Below, one piece after another: positions 1-19,949 of a stretch of DNA of 64,000 nt. Source of the stretch: Leptoclinus maculatus (lineage: Eukaryota; Chordata; Actinopteri; Perciformes; Stichaeidae). The notes below the pieces were generated by a model. The model was given only the letters and a program-made list of their open reading frames with translations. It had not been told where the DNA came from and did no database searches. The position numbers were made by a program, and so were the translations under genes. The DNA lies in assembly GCA_032191485.1 (NCBI GenBank), contig JAVDOI010000006.1, positions 7,923,556 through 7,987,555 of the forward strand. The letters are read 5' to 3'. How positions within the stretch are numbered: the first letter of the stretch is position 1; every line of letters starts with the position of its first letter.

Positions 1-2263
1 CTGACATTTTTTTGTAGCTTTTACTGAGCAGCTTTTTTTTTAATTAAATTAAAGTATATGTTTGTGAGCTGGTTTTTAAAATGTACATATTCATTAGGAA
101 TGTAAGGACTTTAGGCTTAAAACCACAAACAGGTAACAGAGTATAGATGAAGATGAATTTTACCCCGACGTAAGTAAAGACATTTTTTGGCTCCTTCACA
201 GTCAGTGTTTTTGATGCGATGCATCCATCTATGAGACTTAATGGTGCTCCAGAACTTTGCAGGTCTCGATAGCTGTGTAACTGCGTATCCTCATAGTGCA
301 GCACTCCAGGTAAGCAAGAACTAAAGATGACTTTGTGAATGTTGCCAGCTTTCCTCTGAGAAGTTGGAGCGGGCCAGTTGGAGCCCTCGACCACATATGA
401 TTAAATTTGTAATTAGACGAAGACTCTGACACAAATTGAATATTTAACTGAAGCAGAAAATCCCTAACTTCACCCTTGCGTCCTGGAAGTAATGGCCTCT
501 ATCTTGTCTATATTTCCACTAACCTGTGTCCAGCAGGAGGAGGTCTTATAAAACATCCCTTGCCCTCAGTCCGACCTGAACTCAAGGTAGTAGGAGCCCA
601 GAGCAATTACCTCTCTCTCTCTATTTCTCCCTCACTCGCTTCCTCCCACCCAAGAGGGAGGCACATCTCCATAAGTTATTTCATTATCACCCTAGCTCCG
701 CTTTCTCCCTCTCTTCTCTGCTTTGTTTTTTTATATCTCCCTGTGTGTATTGCTTCCTTTGGGAGGTCACACAGAAGGGTATGGTATCTACTAAATAGAG
801 GACATTCCAGAAATGATTTTTGCTTATTTCTTTGATATAATAATCTGAGCTGCCACACAGCCACACTGTTCACAGACTATTTGCTAAATGAGTTTTAGTC
901 ATTGCTCTTTAATTTATGATGTAGAAATACTGTACCCTTGATTTTTTTTTCCTTTGCTTCTTCTATTCATGCCTTTATTTTGACTATTATCATGAGTAAG
1001 AAGACTAAATTTGCTGGTACAAAATGAATTCAAGGTTGAAGAACAGGTGAATGCCTGCAAAACAGAATAAGTGAACACCGGCTGTGAAATAGTCAACAGT
1101 CAAATGGTCTTTAGTCAAAGTGCGAAATGGTCAAGGATACAACTGGAGTTTTGCAAAAGTATTCATTAAATCCTCGTAGGGCTCCAGATATTTAGCTTCT
1201 TTGTTATTTCACAGCAAAATAATCCGCAGGACTCTTTAGTGGGAGATGGTTTAATGACTTTTGAGCATCATTAGGAAGCACACAAGTAGAAATTTCTAGG
1301 AACTGTTGAGTGAGGAGCAACACAAAATTACCTTTTGATTGTGTTATGATGTAGCGTAGGCAGTTGTGTTGTAATTAGCAGTACTTTGTAATCGGAGGTA
1401 GCGGAGTGTCTCTCAATGCAGCCACGTAGGGAGCATTACTGTGGCAAACAACAGTTTCAGAGGTGTTGCAATAAAATTATTTATGCAGTTAAAGCTTAAC
1501 TCTTTGTTACTGCTCAAACAGAAGTCAGGCAGTAAATAAGCTTGTATTTAGAGAGCGAATTATGACTGCTATTTGCCTGTGTTACGTGCATTTAGACTTG
1601 CTTGTGGCTTTGATCACACAAGTTCAAACCTCATTATAAAGTCCATTGACCCCATGAGGAGGCTTGTGGCCCTCTGTGGATTTCTTTAAAGTGTGTTTGA
1701 GAGTGTGTGTGCATACAGTATGACCGCAAGTGTTTGAAAGTGTGTGTTCCCGCATGTCTCTGCTCTCTCCTGGTCTGACTCTGTAGTGCTTTGATTTGAG
1801 CGCGGTGATCCAGCTAAGACTCGGAGCAAATACACGGATTAGGCCGCAGCGGTGCAGATAACACTCTGATCAAAGTGGCCCCGCTGCTCCGACAGGCACA
1901 GAGAGGAAAATATGTTAAAGGAAGAGGCTCTGTGCACACACAGCCCGAGTCACACATTTCTTTATCTCCACGAACAGACAGACAGACAGACGGGAGGAGA
2001 TTGTCTTGCTTTATTTTCCTATTTTTTCCGACAGCTGTGCTGTCAATAGCTCTACAGAAAATTCACTCCAATCAGTCCGGGCAAAGGCCTATCCTCAGGG
2101 TCGTTGAGAACAATAAGGAATCGCTCTTTTTCCCTAATGGGGCACAAACACTCACTCTTCCTCCTTTTCCTTCTTATTGTCTTTATTCTACAGTCCTGTC
2201 ATTCTTCGGTTCTAACCAACACCAAAGTGCAGAATCTCAGCCAACACTTATAAGTTTGTACAC
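1..2263. other. Non-coding, no feature recognised
   Basis: Short frames only, none with splice context or recognisable similarity. The strands are AT-rich with small pyrimidine tracts. Confidence 0.5.
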
Positions 2264-2776
2264 TACGGCTGTCGATTAGTCAGCTAATCAATCGTTTTGT
2301 CATTTTGTTGTGCTTTTTCATGCTAAATTAGTTATTTCCAAGAAAATCATGGCCACATATCTGGTAAACTATGCACCAATCGGACTTTTTCAGTCCCAAC
2401 ACAGATAGCGATACCTGCTCTTTGGGAAATATCGAGTGTCGACCCAATTTTTATTTACAATATAAATGCCTCACTGTGTGGAAGTTACTGGGATCATTCT
2501 TTTATGTGTAAGGAAACATCAGACTTTACTTGCTTTCCTAACTTAAACAAATAAATACACAGATATAAATGTACTGAATGTACTGTATATAAATAATGCA
2601 TTTTGCACCTGCAACTTCAAAAATCTGTCAAAAATGACAGCAATTACAATTCAAGTGTAAACCTATTCAATGCAGCAACCAATTGGTGAAAACTTAAACA
2701 GGAATTCAAATTCCAGAAAAAGACTTTTTTACAGATCTGTTGATTAAACCAACTAATCGATTAGTCAACAAAATCA
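2264..2776. mobile_element. Repeat bounded by inverted CTAATCGATTAG-type ends
   Basis: CGATTAGTCAGCTAATCAATCG (about 2273) faces ACTAATCGATTAGTCAAC (about 2751). The interior, with words like CGATACCTGCTCTTTGGGAA, looks like a second decayed repeat nested inside. No coding potential. Confidence 0.45.
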
Positions 2777-2869
2777 TACTGTGTACAGTAGAGTTGGTGA
2801 AAATTGTCAAAAGGGGTCCACACACATAATTATACAAGTGTCACTTCTCTGCTGCATCTCTATCTACAT

Positions 2870-2984
<115 letters not shown>

Positions 2985-3064
2985 AAACTGTGCTTGATTG
3001 ACATCTCCCTCACATCTTCCGGTTGAACTCTCGTCTGTTAATAACGTACACCATTACAGGTCGT

Positions 3065-3200
3065 TCTCACAGCAGACGGTTTGACCTGTCCTAGTAGAAA
3101 AAGCACAGGTGTTACTAATAACATTAACGATGGCTCTGTTCAGCTTCTGCTCTGTTGACAGTGAGCCAGCACGCATAATACCAGCAACCTGAAATGAAGT
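3065..3200 (+). mobile_element. Partial family A element
   Basis: AGCACAGGTGTTACTAATAA followed by CATTAACGATGGCTCTG (3102-3138) is shared with the copy near 30.1 kb and, more weakly, with the one near 12.6 kb. Only one arm is clear. Confidence 0.5.
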
Positions 3201-4280
3201 GAATCATTCATTTATTCATTATTTTATACCAGTTCTACTGTGAAACATCAAAACATCTCTAGTAAAAAAGGCCTATCGTTCTGATCATAATAGTCACTCA
3301 AGAGTAATTTGAGGATCATTACTGAAATAAACAAATAGAGTGTCTAACAGAAGACTCGTTATTTAACAATACTGATACATTATTTCATTACGCGTTGCAT
3401 ACTGTTTTTACTGTCATTTACTGTGATTATCTTTTTATAAGGCTACCTAAAAAGAAAATTACAGTCAATTCTCAAGCCAGGATTTTGACTACCAAAATGC
3501 TTGTGATACTGCATGGTTTTTTACCGATTCTTATTGTTTATTTTATTGTTATTACGTTTTCTGTTCAACATTGTTTCAATCCTGAGTGAGGCACTTGGGC
3601 TGCATCTCTGCGTGACAGGTTCTTTGTAATACAATATTATTTATTTTTTGTTACTGTACCCATTATATTACTTTTTTGTTATGCCCAAAGGTGTCCTCCT
3701 TTCCTTCATTCTTTGGCTTATTAACAGATAAACTTCTCTGCCATTCTGACGCTCTAGTGCTTGCCCAAGTCAACTGGAAGGGTTGATGTCTATCACAACT
3801 GGATAATGCTGTACTTTCACACACAACTCATTAATGTTATACTGGGTGGCATGCCACCACCTAACTGTATACTGTATTTCAGTTCATTACAGTTACACTC
3901 ACTCCCGCTGCTACAGAGCGATACAGTACCAATCACCATAGTAACTCCTGATGGAGTCTTGCTGCAGTCCAGACTTAAAGGGTTGAAGTGCTCTGCCTCC
4001 GTCGGCAGCAGCTCATTACTTATCCATGAAGGACTGTTAACCACACTGAAATGGAATCAGATCTATTCACAACAATGGTTTTAATTAGATCTGTGTGTGC
4101 GCCTGGGTGTACACTACAGTGTCTGTTTGGATGTGTGCTCGTCAGTGGACAGCAGCAACCTTGAAACCCGGGAATCCCATGTGAAACGTGATGGTGCGCT
4201 TCGTGTGTTTATCACCTAAGACTAATTGATTAATGTGTTTCACCGCTGATGTCGTCTAGAAAACAAATGGCGTTCCCCGC

Positions 4281-4320
4281 ACACACACACACACACACAC
4301 ACTCTCTCTCTCTCTCTCTC
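4281..4320. repeat. Compound (AC)11(TC)9 microsatellite
   Basis: AC units switch directly to TC units at 4303. Confidence 0.95.
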
Positions 4321-5049
4321 AGACACACACATCGCTGAACTTTATGTAATTAACGCCTGAATGGACCATGTTTTTCAGATGCGCCAGTGCTGATGTGGAA
4401 AATAAGAGGGGATTAATGCAGCCCTCTGTTAATTCCACAGCCTGCTCCAACACAAGAGGATGACCCGATATAGACAGTGAATACTATGCAGTTAATAGGG
4501 TAATTAATACTTAAGTCTTCCTAACACTGTACCATTTTCCATGGTAGCGTGACGCTACACCTTTTGCCCACGAAGGGTGTCCAGGGATTTTGGTACAAAT
4601 CTCCTCTTAACCATCCAATTAAAAAGCTCATCTACACTTACTGCATTTTTATGTTTGGTGTGGCCCTTGTTTAGCAAAGTGCTATACCAATCAAGTTTAT
4701 TATCATTAAGATTATTATATGCGTTACTTAAATGGGATCATCTATTCATCACTGCAGTCACTTAACTCATTTTCAGTAGTGAAAGTGTCTGTAAACATTG
4801 TCTAGGATGAATTAAAGCTGGCAAAATATTTCATATCAATAACGCCACATATCATACTTCATAGTCTGATGTCCGTGTCAGTTTGATATTTGAGCAACGC
4901 AAAGTGTGACATGTCGAGGACGAAAAAAAAAAAAAACAGAAGCTAAAAGTCTCCCTGTTGATCGAGAAAGGATCAGAAGGATGGATGACAAAGGAAATGG
5001 GGAGTGGAGAGGAGAAAGGAAGAGTACCAGGGAGGGAAGGTGAGCGGGG

Positions 5050-5050
5050 C

Positions 5051-5110
<60 letters not shown>
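5050..5110. repeat. (AG)n imperfect microsatellite
   Basis: AG units with single CG and AA interruptions. Confidence 0.95.
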
Positions 5111-5114
<4 letters not shown>

Positions 5115-6669
5115 TGGTGTGATTTCCTGTGCGACAGAGCCCCACAGCAGACATGGGAGGAATAGCAGGTAACCAGGCTATGGAGAGAGGCTCAAAGAAA
5201 CTGATACATTTTTGTCTCGTCGCATCACTTGATCCACTGTGGCCCTCTGAAAAGACATTTTTGTCTTCAGCTCCTTATTTAAGGTCATTTATCTAAAGAA
5301 GAGGAGGCAAATAGTACACCAGGTAAATGCTTTTTCCGATTGCCGGGATTCCTCAGAGACTCAGAATAGTAGGTGCATAGTGCAGCTGGGCCGACACACC
5401 AACCCTTAATACTAAATTATGAATCAGCGCTAAGCATTAACAAACTGCTCATCAATGGGAATAAAGCCACTGGGAAGGGAAAAACATAATTTCACTACTG
5501 TCTTCTAAAAGAACCAGAGAAGGCTGCTGGGTAATAAACCTAAGCCTTTAGTAGTAATACTTTAAATCCCGTTTGGCTATAACTGTTAGCAGCTCTCTTG
5601 ATGACTTTTTTTTACAGTGTTTTTCAAATCCCTCAATGTGGTGCAAACTAAATGTCCTCGATTATATACAGTTTCTATTCAAAAGTATTCATGAATATTG
5701 TATTGTTCTTTTGTTTCTAATCCCCACAGGTAAATGGTTAAATATTCATCGCTACATCATTTCAAAACTCGGGGATATGTTTTATGAACTTGCGAATGTG
5801 CAACTGTACCTTTTAAACTTTATATTCAGTAATATTTGATTTAAAACTGTCTGAATTTAATGTCATACATGTGTTGTAAGATCATATGATTCCATTGAAT
5901 CATACAGCAAGTTCCATATTTCTTCTACTACACATTTGCTTTGATTGCATGGAGGGATTTATGAGTCCCAATCAATCACTCAAGATATAAATCGATTACA
6001 ATATAAGAGAATATTTAGAATGGTATCCATAATTTGATGACCACTACAGCATGTGTTGTCATTGAAAGAAAAAAAGTTTAAATAAGTTGATTTAAATTCA
6101 TCTCTTGGTGAACATCTTGTTGTGGTTACACTGTATATGCAAAAGCTTCTGTTGGTGACTGCAGGATGGAAGCTGGGAGCTGGTGAGGAGGAGACTCTCG
6201 ACGGACCGCTACGACCAGCAAGTCACAAAGTGACATCATGTGACCAGCGGGCACAGCCGAAGGCATACAAAGGCGTATTTTCAATAGCCTTGGTCGCTTG
6301 TCTACTTATATTGTAGAAGAAGGTAAACAGTGAAAAACACAACTGTCCTTAGAAGATTAATAGAATAGTCCTCAACGAGGGAAAAATACATTTGAGCTTG
6401 TTAATGAATCTGTTTGTTTTTTTCACCTCCCTACAGTATTGCCAAATTGTAATTCTAACCGAGAAACAAACAAACAAAATAAGACATTTCATCCATTATG
6501 AAGTCATCTGAATAGAGCTTCTAGTTAATCATATTTTGAAAACCACATATAAGGACTCCTTAAGTTTCTGAATTACATTTGTATAATCACAGAATCTTCA
6601 GATTATTTTGTGTGGGTCTACATTGCCCAGCAAGACATCCAAAACTCGGTTCAGAATGGCTGAATGGAG

Positions 6670-7870
6670 ATAATAATAATAATAATAATAATACTTACAT
6701 TTTATATAGCGCTTTTCTAAATACCCAAAGACGCTTTACATAGGGCAGAGACAAACAGAACAAAAAATAAAGAAAGACAGAGGAGCAAAACAAACAAACG
6801 GAACATTTTGGTAAAAAAAAAAAGAAGAAAACTGGAGAAGCTGTGCGGAATGGTTCATGTAGTGGAGGGTAGGGTGCAGGGGTTAGCAGGTGAAGGCGAG
6901 TTTGAAGAGGTGGGTTTTGAGGGCTTGTTTGAATGATGATAGGGAGGGAGCCTCACGGAAGTGGATGGGGAGGGCGTTCCAGAGGGGGGGTGCAGCAGCT
7001 GAGAAGGCCCTGTCACCCCAGGTCCGGAGCTTGGTCCTGATGGTCTTCAGAGTGTTTGCACCGGCGGACCTGAGGCAACGGGTTGGGGCGTGGAGGGGGA
7101 GGAGGTCTGAAAGGTAGGGAGGGGCCAGGTTGTTTAGGGCTTTGTAGGTGGTGAGTAATATTTTAAAGTCTATTCTGTATTTGACCGGGAGCCAGTGGAG
7201 GTTGCGAAGGACCGGGGTGATGTGTTCATAGCGGCGGGTGGAGGTGAGCAGTCGAGCGGCAGAGTTCTGAACATATTGGAGTTTATTGAGGATTTTGTTG
7301 GGAGAGCCATAGAGGATGCTGTTGCAGTAGTCGAGTCTGGAGGTTATGAGGGCGTGGATGAGAATTTCGGTGGTGGCAGAGGACGGGGAGGGCCGGAGGC
7401 GTGCAATGTTCCTGAGGTGAAAGAAGGCAGTTTTGGTGATGTGGTTGGCATGGGGTAGGAAAGAGAGGGTGGGGTCGAGGATGATACCGAGGTTACGGAC
7501 CTGGGTGGAGGGGGTGACGATGGAGCCATCAATGTTAAGAGAGAAGGTCTGGGCTGAGCGGGTGAGGGAGTTAGGGCCGATGATGAGTATTTCAGATTTA
7601 TTGCAGTTGAGTTTGAGAAAGTTCTGTTGCATCCATGATTTTATATCAGTGAGACAGGCGGTGAGAGTGGCGTGGGTGACTGAGGTGATGGTCTTGGAGG
7701 AGAAGTAGAGTTGGGTGTCGTCAGCGTAGCAGTGGAAATCGAGACCATGACGACGGATGATTTGTCCAAGGGGAAGGATGTAAATGATGAAGAGGAGGGG
7801 ACCAAGCACAGAACCTTGGGGGACACCGTGGGTGACTGGGGAGGTGGAGGATAATGAAAGGGAGACAGCA
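6670..7870 (-). mobile_element. L2-type LINE, 5'-truncated, with an open reverse-transcriptase frame
   Basis: The minus strand encodes an unbroken frame from about 7870 to a stop at 6883. It includes THGVPQGSVLGPLLF and the reverse-transcriptase catalytic motif CYADDTQLY, followed by the usual L2 C-terminal part (SRLDYCNSILYG, LQYVQNSAARLL, LHWLPVKYRIDFK) and KTHLFKLAF at the end. The 3' UTR ends in an AAAGCGCTATATAAAATG-like word and an (ATT)n tail at 6670-6693, as in fish L2-like elements. The N-terminal half is missing at about 7870, which is normal 5' truncation. A frame open for about 330 codons suggests a fairly recent insertion. Confidence 0.92.
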
Positions 7871-8379
7871 AAAGTCCATTGTAATAGACAAACAAAAGGC
7901 CATGTCCGGTAATCAATACCTACATGTATTAATGAAAAGTCTAAAAACAATGTGGTGGTCTTTTAGATCACAATGTAATAGTAGCTCGCACAGTCAAAGG
8001 TGGTCAGCCTATTAACAGATCAGCTAGCAGTAAGCTAGCTTGGCAACCCCATACTAATGGGTCACCGGTTTCACATGCAGCTAAATTTGTATGAAATGTT
8101 TCTATGTACAATAAAAGTAGACCCACACTTGCATTTTTCTTTTTAGGTGCATTTTCTCAACATTTCTTACAGTAAACCAATGAAGCAGATGAGCACAGAG
8201 TGTGTTTACTTATAGCTAAAGGCCGACAGGCATGTGTGGTTGGACCCTCACCAGTCTGACAACACGGACACAGACTAGCTTTGAACTCTGAAGCAGATAA
8301 AGCTAGAAATATGCAAAATGTGTAACAAAACTGGGATGTATTTATAAAAACGTAGGAGAAACAAAAAGCCAGACAAATT

Positions 8380-8680
8380 GTGTCTGATCCTGTTCATCTC
8401 CTTTTTAAAGAATGCTGCCCTCGGGAAGACGCTATAGAACCGCAGCAGCAACCAAAAGAATTTTCAAAAGTCTTTCATACCAAATGCAATAACTTTGCTT
8501 TATTCGTAAACTTTTACACTGGAAACGTGTCCGTTATCGTTGTCTGCATTGTGCATGTTATGCTATTTATTTATTGTATGTATTGTGATTTTCTAAGATG
8601 TGTTTAAACCAACCTGAGAAGCCCAAAGCACATTTCCACATTTGTGGACAATAAAGATGATTGTTGTTGTTGTTATTAGT
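8380..8680 (+). mobile_element. Decayed 3' end of a non-LTR retrotransposon
   Basis: The frame is broken but still readable around FQKSFIPNAITLL, like the C-terminus of Rex1/CR1-type LINE ORFs. It is followed about 150 bp later by GGACAATAAAGATGATTG and a (GTT)n tail at about 8657-8677. Confidence 0.55.
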
Positions 8681-11636
<2,956 letters not shown>

Positions 11637-11850
11637 GTAAGGCGGAGAAAACGATCATGGTTGCTTTACTTTGTATGCGTTTGGATCAGTAGGGTGCAAT
11701 GACATGTTTGCTTGTAGGCAGTGACCAATCAATGTGGCATATAGATATGTCTATATTACACATGGATGGATAAAATATAGTCTAAAATATAGTCTACATT
11801 AGTCAGGTAGACATACAACACAATAAACGCCCCGAGAGAGAGAGGGAGAG

Positions 11851-12103
11851 AAATCTTGGTGTCAGCGCACCAGAAGAAAACAGCTTATTCACTCTTACAA
11901 AATGCACAGAAGTGTACCCACACACAATGAGAATCTGGCGACGGCGCACCAGGATGAAGAAAGAAAGAGAGAAACCTTTGTGTCAGCCCACCAGTAGAAA
12001 ACTGGGAGTTATTCACTCCTAGAAAATGGGCAAAAGCCCACCGGTAACAACACATTGAGTGTCTGGTGAAAGTGCACCAGGAAAAAGAAGAGAGAAAGAG
12101 AGA
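11851..12103. repeat. Two diverged tandem units of about 121-132 bp with CACCAG boxes
   Basis: Unit 1 (11851-11971) starts AAATCTTGGTGTCAGC and ends AAAGAGAG. Unit 2 (11972-12103) starts AAACCTTTGTGTCAGC and ends similarly. Each unit carries GTCAGC(G/C)CACCAG, TTATTCACTC and TCTGG(C/T)GA...GCACCAGG in the same order. Confidence 0.8.
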
Positions 12104-12545
12104 AGACAACATATACAAAGCCAATAAAGGGGTTTAGAAAACGTTTTTAAAAATAATTAAAAAATAAATCCAATATATTAGGGCTGTACAGAAAGTCAAG
12201 TTTTACATTCAAAGCTTTTATTGAGGTTTTCGAATGAGGCCTCACCCCATTCAATGGGGAAAATATGATTCTGTGATTTTGCAATTATATCAATGTAATT
12301 TATGTTGCTGTTAAGATTGCTGCTTGACCGCCCATTTGTGTGCAAACTTTTGAAAAGGATTAAATGCCAAAGAAATATGGATCGAAGCAGAATATTCCGA
12401 TAGATAAAATCCTGAAAATTGGACTGGAATCTATTTTCAATAAATTTGGACTTTAGGACTGAGAACAGGGACAATTACTCAAAGAGGACTGGGAGCCATG
12501 TGAGAGAGAGAGAGAGAGGTGATGGAAGGGGTCGGGGCTATAAAA

Positions 12546-12765
12546 GGTTCTTTTCACAGCAGCCATTTTGACACGTCACAGCAGCGTAAACCACAGGTCA
12601 AATGGTCCCATTCTATTTATTGTGTCACAGCAATTCCAGTGCACCAACATGCACAATACCAGGGCATAGGCGTACCTAAATGGAACAGTGTCATAAGTAA
12701 TGTTATTAATTAGACCTGTGTTTACCCTGCAATGGCATGTCAAAATGGGACTGTTAAAAAGGGCC
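12546..12765. mobile_element. MITE-like element with about 50-bp inverted ends (family A)
   Basis: The left arm (12546-12599) contains CCATTTTGACACGTCACAGC and then CGTAAACCACAGGTC. The right arm (12713-12765), when reversed, reads CCATTTTGACATGCCATTGC and then GGGTAAACACAGGTC. The inner part reversed, ATAACATTA, also occurs at the 3.1 and 30.1 kb loci. Confidence 0.75.
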
Positions 12766-13244
12766 TATTGCGTGCAATATTCCTATAAGTTATTCATAAT
12801 ATTAATTTGATTGATTTTTATTAATTACTCTATTTGGAGACAAAGTCCATGCACCTTTCTGTCTGGACGAAGAGATCAACGACTTTGCTGTAAAAGTCCT
12901 CCTTGCTGGATGTATTCCTCATAAGTCTGTACTTGTCAGTGGAAATGTGAGACAAGGACGAGAGCCTGGTCTGTTCCATTCTGTTACAGCTACAGGTCTT
13001 TATGCATAGTTAAGACCAGCTTCAGACGTCTTGTGACCTCAGGCACAGTCTCCTGCAGACCATTCTCTGTCAAAAAAAGGACGCAGCTGTACAGGCGTCT
13101 TTCCTTGAAGAGTATAATCCCAACAAATCAGACTTTAATCTAATCAAATCCAATAATTCTGCATATCTGGACAGGTTAATTTCCCCAAAAAGGCTTATTT
13201 TAGCTCACTTTTGCTGTTGACATCAACACCACTGGTTTGGGATG

Positions 13245-13860
13245 CTGCATTGTTTCTAATAACCAGCAGGTGGCGACTCCTGTGGTTCCAAAAACATAAC
13301 CGGATTGTGAGAAAATGATATATATACTTTCACTTGATTTGTTAGCCCAGTAAAAATTGTCAACATGAGTTATGGTCTCAATCGCTAGTTTCAAGTCTTT
13401 TTCAATACAGCATGATGTTCATTTAGTAAATTATGGTTTTATTGAGATTAAAATAGACCATAAAGCAGGGTATGCTTTACGGTGGGGCTACCTTGTGATT
13501 GACAGGCCGTTACCACGGTGTTCCCTTGTCTGGGAGTTGTCCATGTTTTTGTCTTACCACTTTAACCCTTTCAATGTGTGTTTTCAGTTCATTGAAGTCA
13601 ATTGTTACATGTTGTTTGCTTAGATATGCGTTTGTTTGTACTTACCTCCTCTTGTGTCACTTTTAGTTGCAAAAACACACAATAGCGACGGCCTACTATG
13701 ATGGAGACGGCCAAAATGACGAACTCAAGGCTTCAAAACCATAGTTCTCAAACCAATTGGTGATGTCATGGTGACTACAACCACTACTTATATACAATGG
13801 CCAGGTGTCCGTACTTTCCGAGGTTCTAAAAACCTGATTAGTTCAGGTCCTCTGCCCTGA
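13245..13860 (+). mobile_element. Dispersed teleost repeat carrying a CTCF-like word
   Basis: The block contains CCAGCAGGTGGCGACTCC, then ATGAGTTATGGTCTCAATCG, ACAGCATGATGTTCATTTAG, ACCATAAAGCAGGGTATGCT and TGATGTCATGGTGACTAC near its end. I recognise this order of words as a high-copy repeat of many percomorph genomes, but I cannot name its class. It has no usable reading frame. Confidence 0.65.
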
Positions 13861-18799
<4,939 letters not shown>

Positions 18800-19250
18800 C
18801 CTTTTGACCCCTTTGCTCTGCTGCCTCGGGGCGACTGGTTGCCCCGTCGCTCAGAGGTCCCTGCGGCCGATCGACCCGGTCACGGCTGTTTTCTGTCCTG
18901 GCCCCACAATGGTGGAATGAACTCCCCACTGACGTCAGGACAGCAGAGTCGCTGCCCATCCTTAGGCTGAAAACTCACCTCTTCAAGAAGTACTAACCTG
19001 AGCCTTCCACTTAGCACTTATTGTATTCATACTAGTTTGTTGCACTTATTGTATTCGTATTAGTTTGTTGCACTTATTGTATTCGTTTGTTTCTACACTG
19101 TACTTTGGCTCTGGTTTAAAAAAGGAGCTGCACTTATGACTTCTGGTGACTAGTAGTTCTCTTGAATACACTTGAATACACTTGAATACACTTATTGTAA
19201 GTCGCTTTGGATAAAAGCATCTGCTAAATGACTGTAATGTAATGTAATGT
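18800..19250 (+). mobile_element. Second L2-type LINE relic (3' end)
   Basis: Across shifted frames the plus strand still reads RRSEVPAADRP, a WWNELP-like stretch and KTHLFKKY. It is followed by a 3' UTR containing 28-bp tandem units, the TCGCTTTGGATAAAAGCATC word and a (TAATG)n tail at about 19238-19250. These are hallmarks of a common teleost L2-like family. Frameshifts show it is dead. Confidence 0.75.
19015..19090 (+). repeat. 28-bp tandem repeat inside the L2 tail
   Basis: Units starting CACTTATTGTATTC begin at 19015, 19043 and 19071 (the last is partial). A 12-bp unit (CTTGAATACACT-like) follows at about 19160-19193. Confidence 0.9.
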
Positions 19251-19901
19251 GAATTAAAGGCATGCACACGTGCTATATATAACAAGATAACTGCATTTCT
19301 TTACTTTGTATTCTAACTTTTACTGTCCCAACAGGTAACAGCAACTGAAACTCTACTTAAGACGATTTAAACCTAGCACTTTAGATGTTAGGTGTGACCA
19401 AAGGCGTTAATCTTTGGCTAAAATTCAACCTGGTCCTTCCAGTCTGAGTAATGAGCCTTCTTCTAATCCCCCACCTGCTAATGCTTCCCCTCGTCTCCTC
19501 TGCGCTTGAGCTCTTCCCACCCCAATTTACCGCCCTTAATCTTGTGTCGGCTTCTTCTCACAGGAAGTGGTTACCTTTATTTTTTACAAGGCTGAAAATC
19601 TGCTGAGTAACTCCCCCCTACCCCCATCCTCTTCCTTACTCCTCGCACATACACACACACACACACACACACTGGGCACCTACAGAAAGTGATGGGAGGA
19701 AGAAGGGAGGAGAAGGTGAGGAGGGGGGTTGCTGCTGCTGACGTTACGCGGCTCACAGGACTTGCCCGTAAATGAACTCATTTTTCATCCTGCCTCTCTC
19801 CCTCCTCCCTCTCCTGTTAATGACTGGCACTTTCCTCATACGGAGCACCGGCTCTCTGAAGAGCCTGGCGAGTGACAGAGCACCATTCATCTCCTCATGG
19901 C

Positions 19902-19949
19902 GGAGGACGGGAGGGGAGGGGAGGGAGGGGGGGGGGGGGGGGGGGGGGG
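19902..19949 (+). repeat. G-run region ending in 23 consecutive G
   Basis: Several G3-G4 runs lead into a 23-G homopolymer. The stretch has strong quadruplex potential. Confidence 0.85.

Larger units (their letters stand above)
3201..6669. other. Non-coding, with a possible conserved element at about 4195-4445
   Basis: No gene is seen. Around the AC/TC microsatellite lie ACTAATTGATTAATGTG, GTAATTAACGCC and GGGGATTAATGCAG, dense in homeodomain-type words. The remainder is unremarkable. Confidence 0.4.

Noticed and set aside
44..394. Minus-strand frame of 116 codons at the left edge
   Set aside because: No similarity and no exon boundaries that make sense.
1875..2279. Open frame of 134 codons
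   Set aside because: No recognisable domain, low-complexity start, no supporting splice or promoter signals.
6890..7708. Plus-strand frames over the LINE
   Set aside because: They are the antisense of the L2 reverse-transcriptase frame, which has the recognisable motifs.
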